From CAVRUH01 sp963822595 (GTDB lineage Bacteria; Chlamydiota; Chlamydiia; Chlamydiales; Waddliaceae), in NCBI GenBank assembly GCA_963822595.1, contig CAWGIG010000001.1:434001-498000 (forward strand): a DNA stretch of 64,000 bases. The letters run 5' to 3'. How positions within the stretch are numbered: position 1 is the stretch's first letter; each line of letters opens with the position of its first letter. The translations under genes were made by a program, and so were the position numbers. The notes under the pieces were generated by a model. It had not been told where the DNA came from, did no database searches, and saw nothing but the letters and a program-made list of their open reading frames with translations. Of the stretch, positions 27,267 through 35,938 are shown piece by piece.

Positions 27267-28269
27267 GAACGATGTTCTCCTCAATTTCCACCCATTTTCC
27301 GGTCTGTAGCGAATTATATGCGGCTTCAAGAAGACTTATCGAAGCAAGCCCATCTTCAGGGGTAATGAGTGGCTCGTGAGTTCCATGAATCGTATTGATA
27401 AAATTTTCCAGCTGAGTTTTAAAGGCTCCAACTTTTTGATAACCGATGCCATAAGAGATCCAGTTAGGATGGCCGCTATGCTGATACATGGAATCTTTCC
27501 AACCCACTTTAATGGCTCCTTCGGTACCATAAATTTCAATGTAGGAACTCGTTTGCAGATTAAGGGCCCATGAAAGATTGATTGTTGAAATGACGTTACT
27601 CTTGGTGATGACTGAAATCGTGGCTGTATCCTCAACGGATAATCCGGCTCCTCGCGAACTTTCATGCGCATAGATTTTGCTTATGGGGCCCATCAAATAC
27701 CTAATAATATCGACGGCATGAGGTCCATTATCCATAATAACCCCTCCACCACTTACTTGTGGATTCGAATTCCACCTTCCACTCATGTTAATTTGCGAAC
27801 AAAATTGATTTGAATAGAAATGAATTTTCCCGAGCATACCTGTTGCAATGATCGCTTTTGTGCGGATAACATCCTCGACGTAGCGAAATTTCGATCCCAT
27901 CATAAGAACGACATCATTTTTTTTAGCTACATCGTACATCGTGATTCCGTCTTCGAGATTGAGGGCAAGTGGCTTTTCGCATAATACAGAAATCCCCTCT
28001 TCCATTAGTCTGCAAGCTACAGGTTTGTGTGTAGCGGGAGGAGAGCAAACAATTACCCCATCGAGTTTTTTATGATGAATGAATTCTTCAAGATCATTAA
28101 AAGCAGTAGCACCTGTGAGTTGTGCTATCGGCTTCGAAAACTCCGGATTGATATCCATAACAGATACGAGCTGCACGTGCTTGCATTGCCTGATCGCTTC
28201 CAGCCATGACTGGCTAATTCTGCCACATCCCACAAGACCTAAATGAAATTTTTTTGTATCTTGGGTCAT
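27256..28269 (-). CDS. Gfo/Idh/MocA-family sugar oxidoreductase
   Basis: The 337-aa protein has an N-terminal Rossmann motif HLGLVGCGRISQSWLEAI, the family-defining CEKPLALN segment (about residue 97), and a substrate domain with GGGVIMDNGPHAVDI containing the catalytic-type His. Such enzymes oxidise a sugar hydroxyl to a keto group with NAD(P). Next to a DegT aminotransferase and a hexapeptide acetyltransferase it most likely makes the 3-keto intermediate (WbpB-type). AAGGAG precedes the ATG, and the start overlaps the aminotransferase stop by 4 bp. Confidence 0.9.
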   Translation of the reverse strand: MTQDTKKFHLGLVGCGRISQSWLEAIRQCKHVQLVSVMDINPEFSKPIAQLTGATAFNDLEEFIHHKKLDGVIVCSPPATHKPVACRLMEEGISVLCEKPLALNLEDGITMYDVAKKNDVVLMMGSKFRYVEDVIRTKAIIATGMLGKIHFYSNQFCSQINMSGRWNSNPQVSGGGVIMDNGPHAVDIIRYLMGPISKIYAHESSRGAGLSVEDTATISVITKSNVISTINLSWALNLQTSSYIEIYGTEGAIKVGWKDSMYQHSGHPNWISYGIGYQKVGAFKTQLENFINTIHGTHEPLITPEDGLASISLLEAAYNSLQTGKWVEIEENIVHAK

Positions 28270-29495
28270 GATTTTCTCCTTAAATTTTTAGCAGTTTTAA
28301 TAACTGCATTAGCAATATATTGCACATCTTCGTCCGTATAGTTTTCATTCCAAGGGAGAACACATATGTTATTTAATGCTTCCTGAGTTTTAGGATAGTC
28401 TTCCAGTTTATATTCGACAGGAGGCAATCCTTTTCTATGCTCTCCGACAAAAGGAAATTGACTATTTCCGAAAGTTTTTTTATCGCGTAAAACTTCACAC
28501 ATAAAAGCAGGTTTTTGAATATATCTTGGAGCTGAAAAGATTCCTTCCTCTTTCAGCTGCTTAGCGAATTCCATAACACCACCTTCGATTTTCTTCGGAT
28601 CAATTCGTAGGCAATATTTCCAATAAACATGTTTGCTATTGGGTGTGAGTTTCGGTGCTTCAACACCCTCTAAACCTTGGATTAAACGGGTCATTAACTT
28701 TGCTTTCTCAATTCTGGAATTGACTACTTGTTCCAATTTGTGCAACTGGGCCAACGCAACGGCGCCTTGCAATTCAGTCATGCGGTAATTTAATGCCAAA
28801 AAATAATGATCCGGATTTTTATCTCCATACCCCCAAGCTTTATCGGAAAATAAAGTGATACGACGCTGAATTTTTTCGTCTTTGGCTATCACCAAACCAC
28901 CTTCCCCCGATGTCATGTGCTTTCCCTGTTGCAAACTAAAGCATCCGATGTCCCCTAATGTTCCAATAAGTTTTCCTTTATATTCGGTAAGGTACGCTTG
29001 GGCGGCATCTTCGATGATCGGTAAATGATACTTTTTCGCTAAGGCCAAAATCGGATCCATATCACAAGGATTTCCAAACAAATGGGTGACGATGATCGCT
29101 TTTGTTCTTTTTGTGATTTTAGGTTCGATGGTCGCGGCAGTCACATTATAGGTTTCGGGATCTACTTCGGCAAAAATAGGAATGGCGCTCTGATAAAGTA
29201 TGGGGCTTATCGCTCCCATGTCCGTGACAGATGTCGTGATTATTTCATCGCCCGGTTCCGGATCTATCGCAGCGATAGCGGCATGAATTGCTGCAGTTCC
29301 CGAAGTCACGGCTCGCGCATAATTGACGCCGTATAATTTCGCAAATTCGCTCTCTAAACGCTTCACTAGCTGACCTTTCGTGCAATTCAAAGTCCCGGAA
29401 GCAAGCACAGCCTTTAGATTTTCAATTTCTTCCGCTCCGAAATTACGACCGCTTTTATCCGCATCGGATGGTAAAGTCCTTAATTGAGAATGCAT
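28266..29495 (-). CDS. DegT/DnrJ/EryC1/StrS-family PLP sugar aminotransferase
   Basis: The 409-aa protein shows the family pattern: AVTSGTAAIHAAI (phosphate-binding), IIEDAAQAYLTEY with D163, and the PLP Schiff-base lysine K192 in FSLQQGKHMTSGEGG. The QQGKHMTSGEGG form resembles the scyllo-inosose/StsC and AHBA-type subgroup as well as sugar aminotransferases, so the keto substrate could be a nucleotide sugar or a cyclitol. The start is the ATG after AAGGAGG. It is the first gene of a tightly packed five- or six-gene operon running to 23275. Confidence 0.9.
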   Translation of the reverse strand: MHSQLRTLPSDADKSGRNFGAEEIENLKAVLASGTLNCTKGQLVKRLESEFAKLYGVNYARAVTSGTAAIHAAIAAIDPEPGDEIITTSVTDMGAISPILYQSAIPIFAEVDPETYNVTAATIEPKITKRTKAIIVTHLFGNPCDMDPILALAKKYHLPIIEDAAQAYLTEYKGKLIGTLGDIGCFSLQQGKHMTSGEGGLVIAKDEKIQRRITLFSDKAWGYGDKNPDHYFLALNYRMTELQGAVALAQLHKLEQVVNSRIEKAKLMTRLIQGLEGVEAPKLTPNSKHVYWKYCLRIDPKKIEGGVMEFAKQLKEEGIFSAPRYIQKPAFMCEVLRDKKTFGNSQFPFVGEHRKGLPPVEYKLEDYPKTQEALNNICVLPWNENYTDEDVQYIANAVIKTAKNLRRKS

Positions 29496-29636
29496 CCTAG
29501 ACCTCCTTTATGAGAAAAACCCGTTAAAAATTCGTTACCTTCTTATCTCTCCCTATATCTTATTAATTTTTATTTTAAAAGGTATTTCACAAAAGTAGCA
29601 AAAGCCCTATAACATAGCCCTTGCATAAATACTATT

Positions 29637-29708
29637 AAACGCGGGGGCGCGGAGACACGGGGACGCGGAGGAAGAAATGGCGTCCCCGTGTCTCCGCGCC
29701 CCCGCGTT
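29637..29708. repeat. Intergenic palindrome, family P7
   Basis: Perfect 29-bp arms (29637-29665 and 29680-29708) made of GCGGAGACAC/GGGGACG units surround a 14-bp spacer. A related element is at 50745-50839. It lies in the 220-bp gap between the UbiA-type gene and the aminotransferase. Confidence 0.85.
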
Positions 29709-29719
29709 TTTTTGATGGT

Positions 29720-30628
29720 TCACCCGACATTGAAAATGTACACTACACTGCATACCCAGCATAGGACACATAGAACGATTTGTGGATCCTTAACTAAATC
29801 AAGACTAGGATCCTCACCTATGTTGTAGCGAGAAAGAAGGTACAAATAACGGAAAATGGCAAAAACGACAAATGGAACTGTATACAGAAGTCTTTGAGTG
29901 TGATGGAGTTCTACTGTTTCGGGGCTCATTGTATAAATACTATATGTGAGAATAACGGCTGTAGCGCATATTGTGATTAATTGGTCTAATAAGAAAGTAT
30001 CGTAATGGTCTAACACTTTTCTTTGACCCTTACCCTCATTATGATTAAACGACAACTCAGCACGTCTTTTGCAAAACCCTAGGAATAAAGTAAGCATCAT
30101 CGCGCATAAAAGAAGCCATTTAGTTGGAGGTATGCCTACACCGATGGTACCCGAAAGAATCCTTAGCATAAATCCCATAGAAATGCAGAATACATCAAAA
30201 ATAACGATTTCTTTGAATTTATATGAATATAGAGTATTCATTATCATATAGATAAGTAAAATTAAACACACCTTATAGGATACCCAAAATCCAAGAGCAA
30301 GTCCCGTAAATCCTAGAACGACTAAAAGGATGGAAGCACCGTTTATTGATACTTTTCCGGAGGCTATAGGACGACTTTTTTTTGAAGGATGATTTCGATC
30401 CTTTTCGCAGTCGATAATATCATTCAAGATATAGATGCAGCTTGAACACATGCAAAAGGAACAAAATACGATGATAACTTGGAGCAGCAGATGCCAATCG
30501 ATAAAGGAGCTGCCAAAAACAAATCCTACAAAAACAAAAGCATTCTTAGTCCACTGCAAAGGCCTCATCAACCTTAACAAATCAATGAATTTGTTTGACG
30601 TTCTGTTAAGATCTATAGGGTGGGTCAT
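29720..30628 (-). CDS. UbiA-type prenyltransferase, decaprenyl-phosphate phosphoribosyltransferase-like
   Basis: About 302 aa from the ATG at 30628, which has AAAGG upstream (an ATG at 30673 is an alternative). It is a polytopic membrane protein with 7-9 helices. The first Asp-rich motif is LNDIIDCEKDRNHPSKKSRPIASG, the NDxxDxxxD of UbiA enzymes. The early RPLQWTKNAFVF is characteristic of the DPPR-synthase subgroup, which transfers phosphoribose to polyprenyl phosphate. With the downstream GT2 and FAD oxidoreductase this suggests synthesis of a polyprenyl-linked pentose or a modified sugar. It is separated from the operon by palindrome P7 but is on the same strand. Confidence 0.85.
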   Translation of the reverse strand: MTHPIDLNRTSNKFIDLLRLMRPLQWTKNAFVFVGFVFGSSFIDWHLLLQVIIVFCSFCMCSSCIYILNDIIDCEKDRNHPSKKSRPIASGKVSINGASILLVVLGFTGLALGFWVSYKVCLILLIYMIMNTLYSYKFKEIVIFDVFCISMGFMLRILSGTIGVGIPPTKWLLLCAMMLTLFLGFCKRRAELSFNHNEGKGQRKVLDHYDTFLLDQLITICATAVILTYSIYTMSPETVELHHTQRLLYTVPFVVFAIFRYLYLLSRYNIGEDPSLDLVKDPQIVLCVLCWVCSVVYIFNVG

Positions 30629-30735
30629 TTTTGCCTTTATAATTATAATTTTATAACTATCACAAAAGTTCATTCCATTTCAAGATTCTAATTAATGATC
30701 TTTCTGCTATGCTCCAATACAAATATGAGGTATTT

Positions 30736-33645
30736 ATGAAAAATTTAGTCATTTTCACCGTTTTAATTCTTTCTTTACCATTCCATGTCTTCAGCGAAGC
30801 CTACACGGTCATCGAAGACAAAGCCAAACTCCCCATTCTTTCACCGGAATTAAAAGATCAAAAGAAATTAAAAATCCGTCTCAATAATGGCATCGAAGCC
30901 CTTCTAATCTCCGATCCAAAAACCGATTCTTCAGGGGCTCTCATGGTAGTCAACGTGGGAAGTCTGAGTGATCCCAAGGAATATCCTGGCCTTGCCCACT
31001 TCACCGAACACATGCTTTTCTTAGGAACAAACAAATATCCCAATGAATCGGAATACATGCGATACATCACCAACCATGGCGGCAACGTCGAAGCGTTCAC
31101 AACATCCTCCACGACTTGTTTTTTCTTTAGCGTGAATAATGATGCCTTTCCTGAAGCCTTGGATCGATTTTCCTATTTTTTTAAAGAACCCCTCTTCAAT
31201 CCTACAGGCGTAGATAGAGAAATGCACGCAGTCAATCAAGAATATGAAAAAAATGTTGAAAATGACTCTATCCGCCAATATTATGTCCAGAAAGAGTTAT
31301 CCAATCCCGATCATCCCCAACATAAATTCAGCATGGGAAATATCCAGACCCTTAAAGGTGTTTCTCAAGAAACCCTCAAAAACTGGTATAAAGAACACTA
31401 CAGCTCGAATATCATGCAGGTTGTGGTTCTATCCAATCTTCCCCTTGATACCCTTCGGGATGATGTTGTAGAAGCCTTCAAAGATGTCCCTAACACCAAT
31501 AAATCTCGCATTACGTTGCCTGAACCTTTTCTAACGCCGGAATATCAGGGAAAATTTATCTACATCGAGCCTGTAAAAGACACTCAAAAACTCACCATCA
31601 TTTGGGAGTTGCCAAAAAAATTCGCTCAACTTAATCCATCGCAACCGGATAACGTCATCTGCCATATTCTTGGCCATGAAGGTGAAAAAAGCCTTTTAGC
31701 CGATCTTAAAAAGGAACAATTAGCTGAAACCTTAGGCTGCGGCGCCATCAAAGTGAATAATGATTTATCAGAAATGTATTTGGAAATCGGACTCACCGAA
31801 AACGGGCTTAAAAATATCGATCTCGTTATTACCCGCGTATATCAAACGATCCAAAGATTAAAAGAAAATGGGATACCCGAAAGAATTTTCCTTGAAATGC
31901 AAAAGATGGCAAAAATAGAGTATCAATATCTAAATAAAGAGCAAGTCCATGAATTTTTTGAAAGACACGCTTTCATGATTCCAAATGAAGATCTGGCAAC
32001 CTATCCGGAAGTGAGTTTGATTCCGCAAAAATATGATGCAAAGGAGATTCAAGAGTTATTGGCATCATTGACCCCAGATCATGCGCAATACATCATTATG
32101 GCACCTTCGAGCAAAACGATGGTTAATCCTGACAAACAAGAAAAATGGGTGGGCGCCCGCTATTCGATGGTAAGTATACCTGAACAAACACTTCAAAAGT
32201 GGAGTCAAGTTAAGGTTAATCCCGATATCGATCTTCCCGAGCCCAATAAATTCATTCCATCTGATATTCGTCTAGTGAATGAAGCAGCAAAAAAATCGGA
32301 AAAACGTATCCCGACGCCCCTCGCGATTATTTCTAGCGATAAAGCTAAAATATACTTCGCGCAAGACACCCAATTCAAGATTCCAAAAGTTGATTGGATA
32401 TTTACTATTCGCACACCCTCAATTGCAATGAATGATGCTACGAAAATTGTGATGGGAGACCTTTATACACAATTTCTAGATGATGCCCTTAGTAGACTAA
32501 GCTATCCTGCAAAAGTAGCGGGTCTTGACTATAGTATCAAAAGAGGAAAAAATGGAATGACCCTAGAGATTAGTGGGTACAATGAAAATAGCGGACTCCT
32601 TTTTCATGAAATCTTGGAAACGATGAAAAAAATGGAACCGAATGGTGAGAAATTTAAACTATTTAAAGAATCTCTTCTTAGAAAATATCGCAATTTCGCG
32701 ATTGAGAGTCCATTGGATCAAGCTCTAGAGACATTCAAATCGGTGCTTTACGAAAGTTATGTGAAAGAATCGGAAAAGGCAACGGTATTGAAAGACCTCA
32801 CGTATCAAAACTTTTTGGATTGGTTTAAGGATTTGTATGCAAAGACATATATAGAGGGAGTCCTATACGGCAACTTAACAGAAGCTGATGCGATGAAAAA
32901 TGCGCAGGAAATTCTCAGCACATTCCCCGGAGCTCCTTATCTCAAGAATGAGCATTTTCAAGAAAAAGTCGTAGTTATACCGAAGAATGCGGGACCGGTA
33001 TATCTTGAGAACCATACCAAATCGGCGGGAAATGCTGTTGTTTTAGCCATTGAAGATCCTACATTCTCCTTTAAGGAGCGTGCGGCGCAACAGGTACTTA
33101 TGGTTGGTATTAAGGAGCCTTTTTTTGCATCGTTACGGACGAAGCAGCAGACGGGGTATCTTGTATTTACTGCCGATCAGGAAGTGGAAAGGAAGCTTTT
33201 TAATTTATTTTTGGTTCAATCGAGTACTCATGAACCCCGGGATCTCCTAGCCCGTTTTGAGGAGTTTATTGAGGGCTTTTTGCAAGAGTTGGGTAAAACG
33301 GAATTGGGTAAGGATCAGTTTGAGAAAATTAAGAAGTCGCAAAAGATTTTATTAGAGGAGAACCCCAAGAATATAAATGAGATGGCTAGTCTGCTCAATG
33401 ATTTGGCCTTTAAGTATGATGGGGATTTTGATTGGATAGCGAAGAGGATACAGAGTTTTGATGAACTTACTTATCAGGAGTTTATTGAAATGGCGAATAG
33501 TATGTTAGGAAGGAGTAATAAGAGGCGTTTAGCGATACTTCTTCATGGAGTTCTTCCTGAGGAGAATCTCTTTATGTACAACAAAGCGCGCAGCTGGACA
33601 TCCCTCCGCAAAATGTACGAATACGAACCCCGCCCCAAAGAATAA
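30736..33645 (+). CDS. Insulinase/pitrilysin-type M16 metallopeptidase, exported
   Basis: 969 aa from the ATG at 30736 (GAGG upstream), where a signal peptide begins (MKNLVIFTVLILSL...FSEA). The inverted zinc motif is HFTEH (H88, E91, H92), with the distal ligand E169 in AVNQEYEKN. The length (about 970 aa) and four-domain organisation match pitrilysin/insulysin, including a C-terminal LRTKQQTGYLV segment. It should degrade small peptides in the periplasm. Chlamydia has a similar gene (CT806 from memory). The 3' third has different codon preference (more G/T-rich), without a break in the frame. Confidence 0.93.
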   Translation: MKNLVIFTVLILSLPFHVFSEAYTVIEDKAKLPILSPELKDQKKLKIRLNNGIEALLISDPKTDSSGALMVVNVGSLSDPKEYPGLAHFTEHMLFLGTNKYPNESEYMRYITNHGGNVEAFTTSSTTCFFFSVNNDAFPEALDRFSYFFKEPLFNPTGVDREMHAVNQEYEKNVENDSIRQYYVQKELSNPDHPQHKFSMGNIQTLKGVSQETLKNWYKEHYSSNIMQVVVLSNLPLDTLRDDVVEAFKDVPNTNKSRITLPEPFLTPEYQGKFIYIEPVKDTQKLTIIWELPKKFAQLNPSQPDNVICHILGHEGEKSLLADLKKEQLAETLGCGAIKVNNDLSEMYLEIGLTENGLKNIDLVITRVYQTIQRLKENGIPERIFLEMQKMAKIEYQYLNKEQVHEFFERHAFMIPNEDLATYPEVSLIPQKYDAKEIQELLASLTPDHAQYIIMAPSSKTMVNPDKQEKWVGARYSMVSIPEQTLQKWSQVKVNPDIDLPEPNKFIPSDIRLVNEAAKKSEKRIPTPLAIISSDKAKIYFAQDTQFKIPKVDWIFTIRTPSIAMNDATKIVMGDLYTQFLDDALSRLSYPAKVAGLDYSIKRGKNGMTLEISGYNENSGLLFHEILETMKKMEPNGEKFKLFKESLLRKYRNFAIESPLDQALETFKSVLYESYVKESEKATVLKDLTYQNFLDWFKDLYAKTYIEGVLYGNLTEADAMKNAQEILSTFPGAPYLKNEHFQEKVVVIPKNAGPVYLENHTKSAGNAVVLAIEDPTFSFKERAAQQVLMVGIKEPFFASLRTKQQTGYLVFTADQEVERKLFNLFLVQSSTHEPRDLLARFEEFIEGFLQELGKTELGKDQFEKIKKSQKILLEENPKNINEMASLLNDLAFKYDGDFDWIAKRIQSFDELTYQEFIEMANSMLGRSNKRRLAILLHGVLPEENLFMYNKARSWTSLRKMYEYEPRPKE

Positions 33646-33750
33646 ATGAGTTCTTCACGCTGAATGCGTGGATTGTAAAAGCCTGGGGCGATGGCCCCAG
33701 CAAATATTATGCATCGATACTTCCCATCTCTTTGACAATGAACTTAACAA

Positions 33751-34046
33751 CTTGACGTTGCAAACGTGGTTGTAGAATCAGTCGCTCTTCGCGATGCGCT
33801 CCGAGCTCTGAAACAATATTTGATCTACCAACCGATTCCGATGCGTCACGTTGGCTTTAACCGGGCACGTCCTTCGCGATGCGCTCCGGACTCATGAAAT
33901 CATTTACCTCTTCTGAGTCCGGAGCGCATCGCGAAGGACGGCCAGGTTAAAGCCCACGATGACGCATCGGAATCGTGGGTAGATCAAGATGTTACCAAAG
34001 AGCTCGGAGCGCATCGCGAAGAGCGATTGATTAGATTGAAGAAAAG
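33751..34046. repeat. Nested palindrome P1, copy C (full length, diverged arms)
   Basis: Outer and inner hairpins with the CGCGATGCGC loop are preserved on both sides. Unit 2 differs on the two sides: CCAAC (33828-33832) / GTTGG (33850-33854) on the left, and CCCACGAT (33953-33960) / ATCGTGGG (33972-33979) on the right, both still self-complementary. These replace the CCCCGGGT/ACCCGGGG stems of copies A and B, so local base pairing is preserved by compensating changes. It occupies the middle of the 719-bp gap 33646-34364. Confidence 0.88.
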
Positions 34047-34235
34047 ATGTGTGGTAAAGTATGCACTAAGCCTGGCGCAACTGTTTGCAAACTCTCGCGT
34101 ATCGCTTACTGGGGGGACACAGTAAGCTACATACGCTCGTATAACAAGGGAAGAGAACAAGAAAACGTTTTTCATGAGAGCCCCATGCTTGCAGAAGATA
34201 CCTTAAATAACAACTCACAAAATTTTATCGCATGA
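34047..34235 (+). CDS. Doubtful 62-aa ORF, or a structured RNA
   Basis: The ATG lies at the edge of palindrome C, with no good Shine-Dalgarno. The peptide is hydrophilic with three Cys near the N-terminus. The DNA contains a striking stem: GCGTAT-c-GCTTACTG pairs with CAGTAAGC-tac-ATACGC (34097-34136, 14 bp with a small internal loop and an 8-nt loop). That strength of folding is unusual inside a short ORF and suggests an RNA or DNA structure instead of, or as well as, a peptide. Confidence 0.25.
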   Translation: MCGKVCTKPGATVCKLSRIAYWGDTVSYIRSYNKGREQENVFHESPMLAEDTLNNNSQNFIA

Positions 34236-34310
34236 GGGTTTTGCAATTTGTTCTTTTTCAAGATCGCATGAATTGCTTGGTAAAAACGGGTTTTAATCCC
34301 CATCATTTTA

Positions 34311-34339
34311 TTGAAAAGCCATCCTCATTATGGTAGACT
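34311..34339 (+). promoter_or_regulatory. Candidate promoter of the CYTH gene
   Basis: TTGAAA (34311-34316), a 17-nt spacer, then TAGACT (34334-34339), 25 nt before the start at 34365. Confidence 0.4.
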
Positions 34340-34364
34340 GCTTTCAAAAATATGGGAGAAAATG

Positions 34365-34970
34365 ATGCGTCTAAATGAATTGGAAATAAAAATCGCTATA
34401 GGCTCTGAAGAACTTTTTAAAAACACTTATGAAGCCTGTACTCAATTATTTGGCCCACCCGTCAACCATTTTGTGCAGCTGGATGAGTACTATGACACTC
34501 TTGATGGACAACTTAGGAAGCAAGATTTAGTCATTCGCATCCGTTCTAATGGAGATAAAAAAACCATAGCCTTAAAAAGTCCTCGTATAGAGCTGTCTAG
34601 CGGCATGACAAGTAGAATCGAGCTCGAATTTGCAACTGCCGAAGGTGAAAATGTTCATGAACAGCTTACTATCCAAGGTCTAAAGCCTAACGAAGCTGCG
34701 GAAAAGGAACGATGGACATTTGTTTATGGAAACTGTGAAATTGTTCTTGATAAATTGCCCTTTATCGGTTCATTTGTAGAAATCGAGGGACCTTCCGAAA
34801 ATGCCATTCATGAAATTGTTGTGATGTTAAACTTGACCGCCTGTCCTGTTGTGCGCCAAAATTACGGGGAGCTGATGAAAGCAAAATTTAGCGAGTTGCA
34901 GCTTCCTCTTACTCACATTTGTGCCACTTTTGCCAAAGAGAAAAGTTTATGCGAATTAAATAATTCATGA
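34365..34970 (+). CDS. CYTH-domain protein (class IV adenylate cyclase / triphosphate tunnel enzyme family)
   Basis: 201 aa from the ATG at 34365, 6 nt after GGGAG. The N-terminal ELEIK gives the ExExK signature (E5, E7, K9) of triphosphate tunnel metalloenzymes. Further tunnel strands are QLDEYYDT, VIRIRSNG with paired Arg, KKTIALKSPR, and SRIELEF, then VLDKLPFIGSFVEIEG. CyaB-type proteins with this pattern act as adenylate cyclase or thiamine-triphosphatase/tripolyphosphatase; the activity here cannot be chosen by eye. It is a single gene with its own promoter. Confidence 0.85.
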   Translation: MRLNELEIKIAIGSEELFKNTYEACTQLFGPPVNHFVQLDEYYDTLDGQLRKQDLVIRIRSNGDKKTIALKSPRIELSSGMTSRIELEFATAEGENVHEQLTIQGLKPNEAAEKERWTFVYGNCEIVLDKLPFIGSFVEIEGPSENAIHEIVVMLNLTACPVVRQNYGELMKAKFSELQLPLTHICATFAKEKSLCELNNS

Positions 34971-35039
34971 TCACCCGTATTTTTTACGGTATTCTTTATT
35001 AATTTTATATGTATCATTCTTCGGTAAGTCAATTTGACT

Positions 35040-35206
35040 TATACTGAAGTGAGCTCAAAAATCGGTATTTCGGGCACTTCAAAGCCCCGGGGTTCAACGA
35101 TCGCAAGTGCCCTTATATTGTTTAATATTAGGGCACTTGCGATCGTTGAACCGCGGGAGCTTTCAAGTGCCCCAAATACCGATTTTTGAGTTCACTTCAG
35201 TATACA
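35040..35206. repeat. Intergenic palindrome, family P5 (full copy)
   Basis: Outer arms TATACTGAAGTGAGCTCAAA and complement enclose CCGATTTTTGAG-type segments and a central perfect hairpin GATCGCAAGTGCCCT/AGGGCACTTGCGATC. A solo left arm of the same family lies at 47195-47236. It fills most of the 252-bp gap. Confidence 0.85.
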
Positions 35207-35222
35207 TTTAAGGAGAAATTTT

Positions 35223-35846
35223 ATGGATTGTAGACCCCTCGATGGGATCGGTGAGAACATTGGCGAAAGTCTTTCGGAAATATTAGCTGTCTTTAGTAAA
35301 CAGACTTTTAAAAACAGTTATCCGGAATTTCAACGACCTACATTGGAATTCAATTGTAGAAACGAGGATATAGCCAAAATCTGTTTTACCATTCTATTTA
35401 ACGCCTCTCGCAATACAACCCGAGGACTTCCGGGACTATCCGATTATGAAGTCTGGCGTTATATGAAAAAAATATTTCTTCTCTCTTTCCGCAAACAAGA
35501 TAAAATCAATCAGAAAATAGAAAGAACATACCTCACTGAAGTTTCAGAAAAGATCAAAGATTACTTAGCTAATATTTCATCTAGTTGGATTCCTAACGAT
35601 ACTGAAGCTTCTGATATACTCATATCCCGAGCGGACAAAAGTTCTAACGTCTTAACAGTTTTCGAACACGAATATGTAGGCGTTGATATGACAAGCATTT
35701 TTGATCATTTCATGAGAATTCAAAATTGTGAGTTCGAGTTTGATTGCACCATTCTTAAAGGAAAAATACTTGTTCGGTGCTCTCAGCAAAATTTGAATGA
35801 AGTTACAAAAACATTAAATGATATAGCTTTAAAATTTAAATTTTAA
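35223..35846 (+). CDS. Soluble protein of unknown function
   Basis: The 207-aa ORF has a good Shine-Dalgarno (AAGGAG, 7 nt before ATG). No signal peptide, membrane helix or recognisable domain is present. The sequence is mixed alpha/beta in appearance with charged helices (KIFLLSFRKQDKINQKIERTYL) and a C-terminal LVRCSQQNLNEVTKTLNDIALKFKF. Eight Cys, scattered. It stands between palindrome P5 and an exported protein gene. No function proposed. Confidence 0.65.
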   Translation: MDCRPLDGIGENIGESLSEILAVFSKQTFKNSYPEFQRPTLEFNCRNEDIAKICFTILFNASRNTTRGLPGLSDYEVWRYMKKIFLLSFRKQDKINQKIERTYLTEVSEKIKDYLANISSSWIPNDTEASDILISRADKSSNVLTVFEHEYVGVDMTSIFDHFMRIQNCEFEFDCTILKGKILVRCSQQNLNEVTKTLNDIALKFKF

Positions 35847-35938
35847 AATGTTGCGATATTATTGCTTTGTTAGTTGCATTTATATTTATTTTTTGGCAAG
35901 GTATGTGCTTTAAGAATACAAATCTCAGGAGATTTTAT

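Noticed and set aside
30736..33645. Different base use in the 3' third of the insulinase gene as a fusion or transfer junction
   Set aside because: The reading frame and domain order are continuous and match full-length pitrilysin, so I treat this as local codon drift.
33984..34175. ORFs translated across the palindromes (for example 33984-34175 and 40761-41015 on the minus strand)
   Set aside because: They are produced by GC-rich palindrome sequence (Arg/Ser-rich peptides), lack ribosome sites and overlap other structure.
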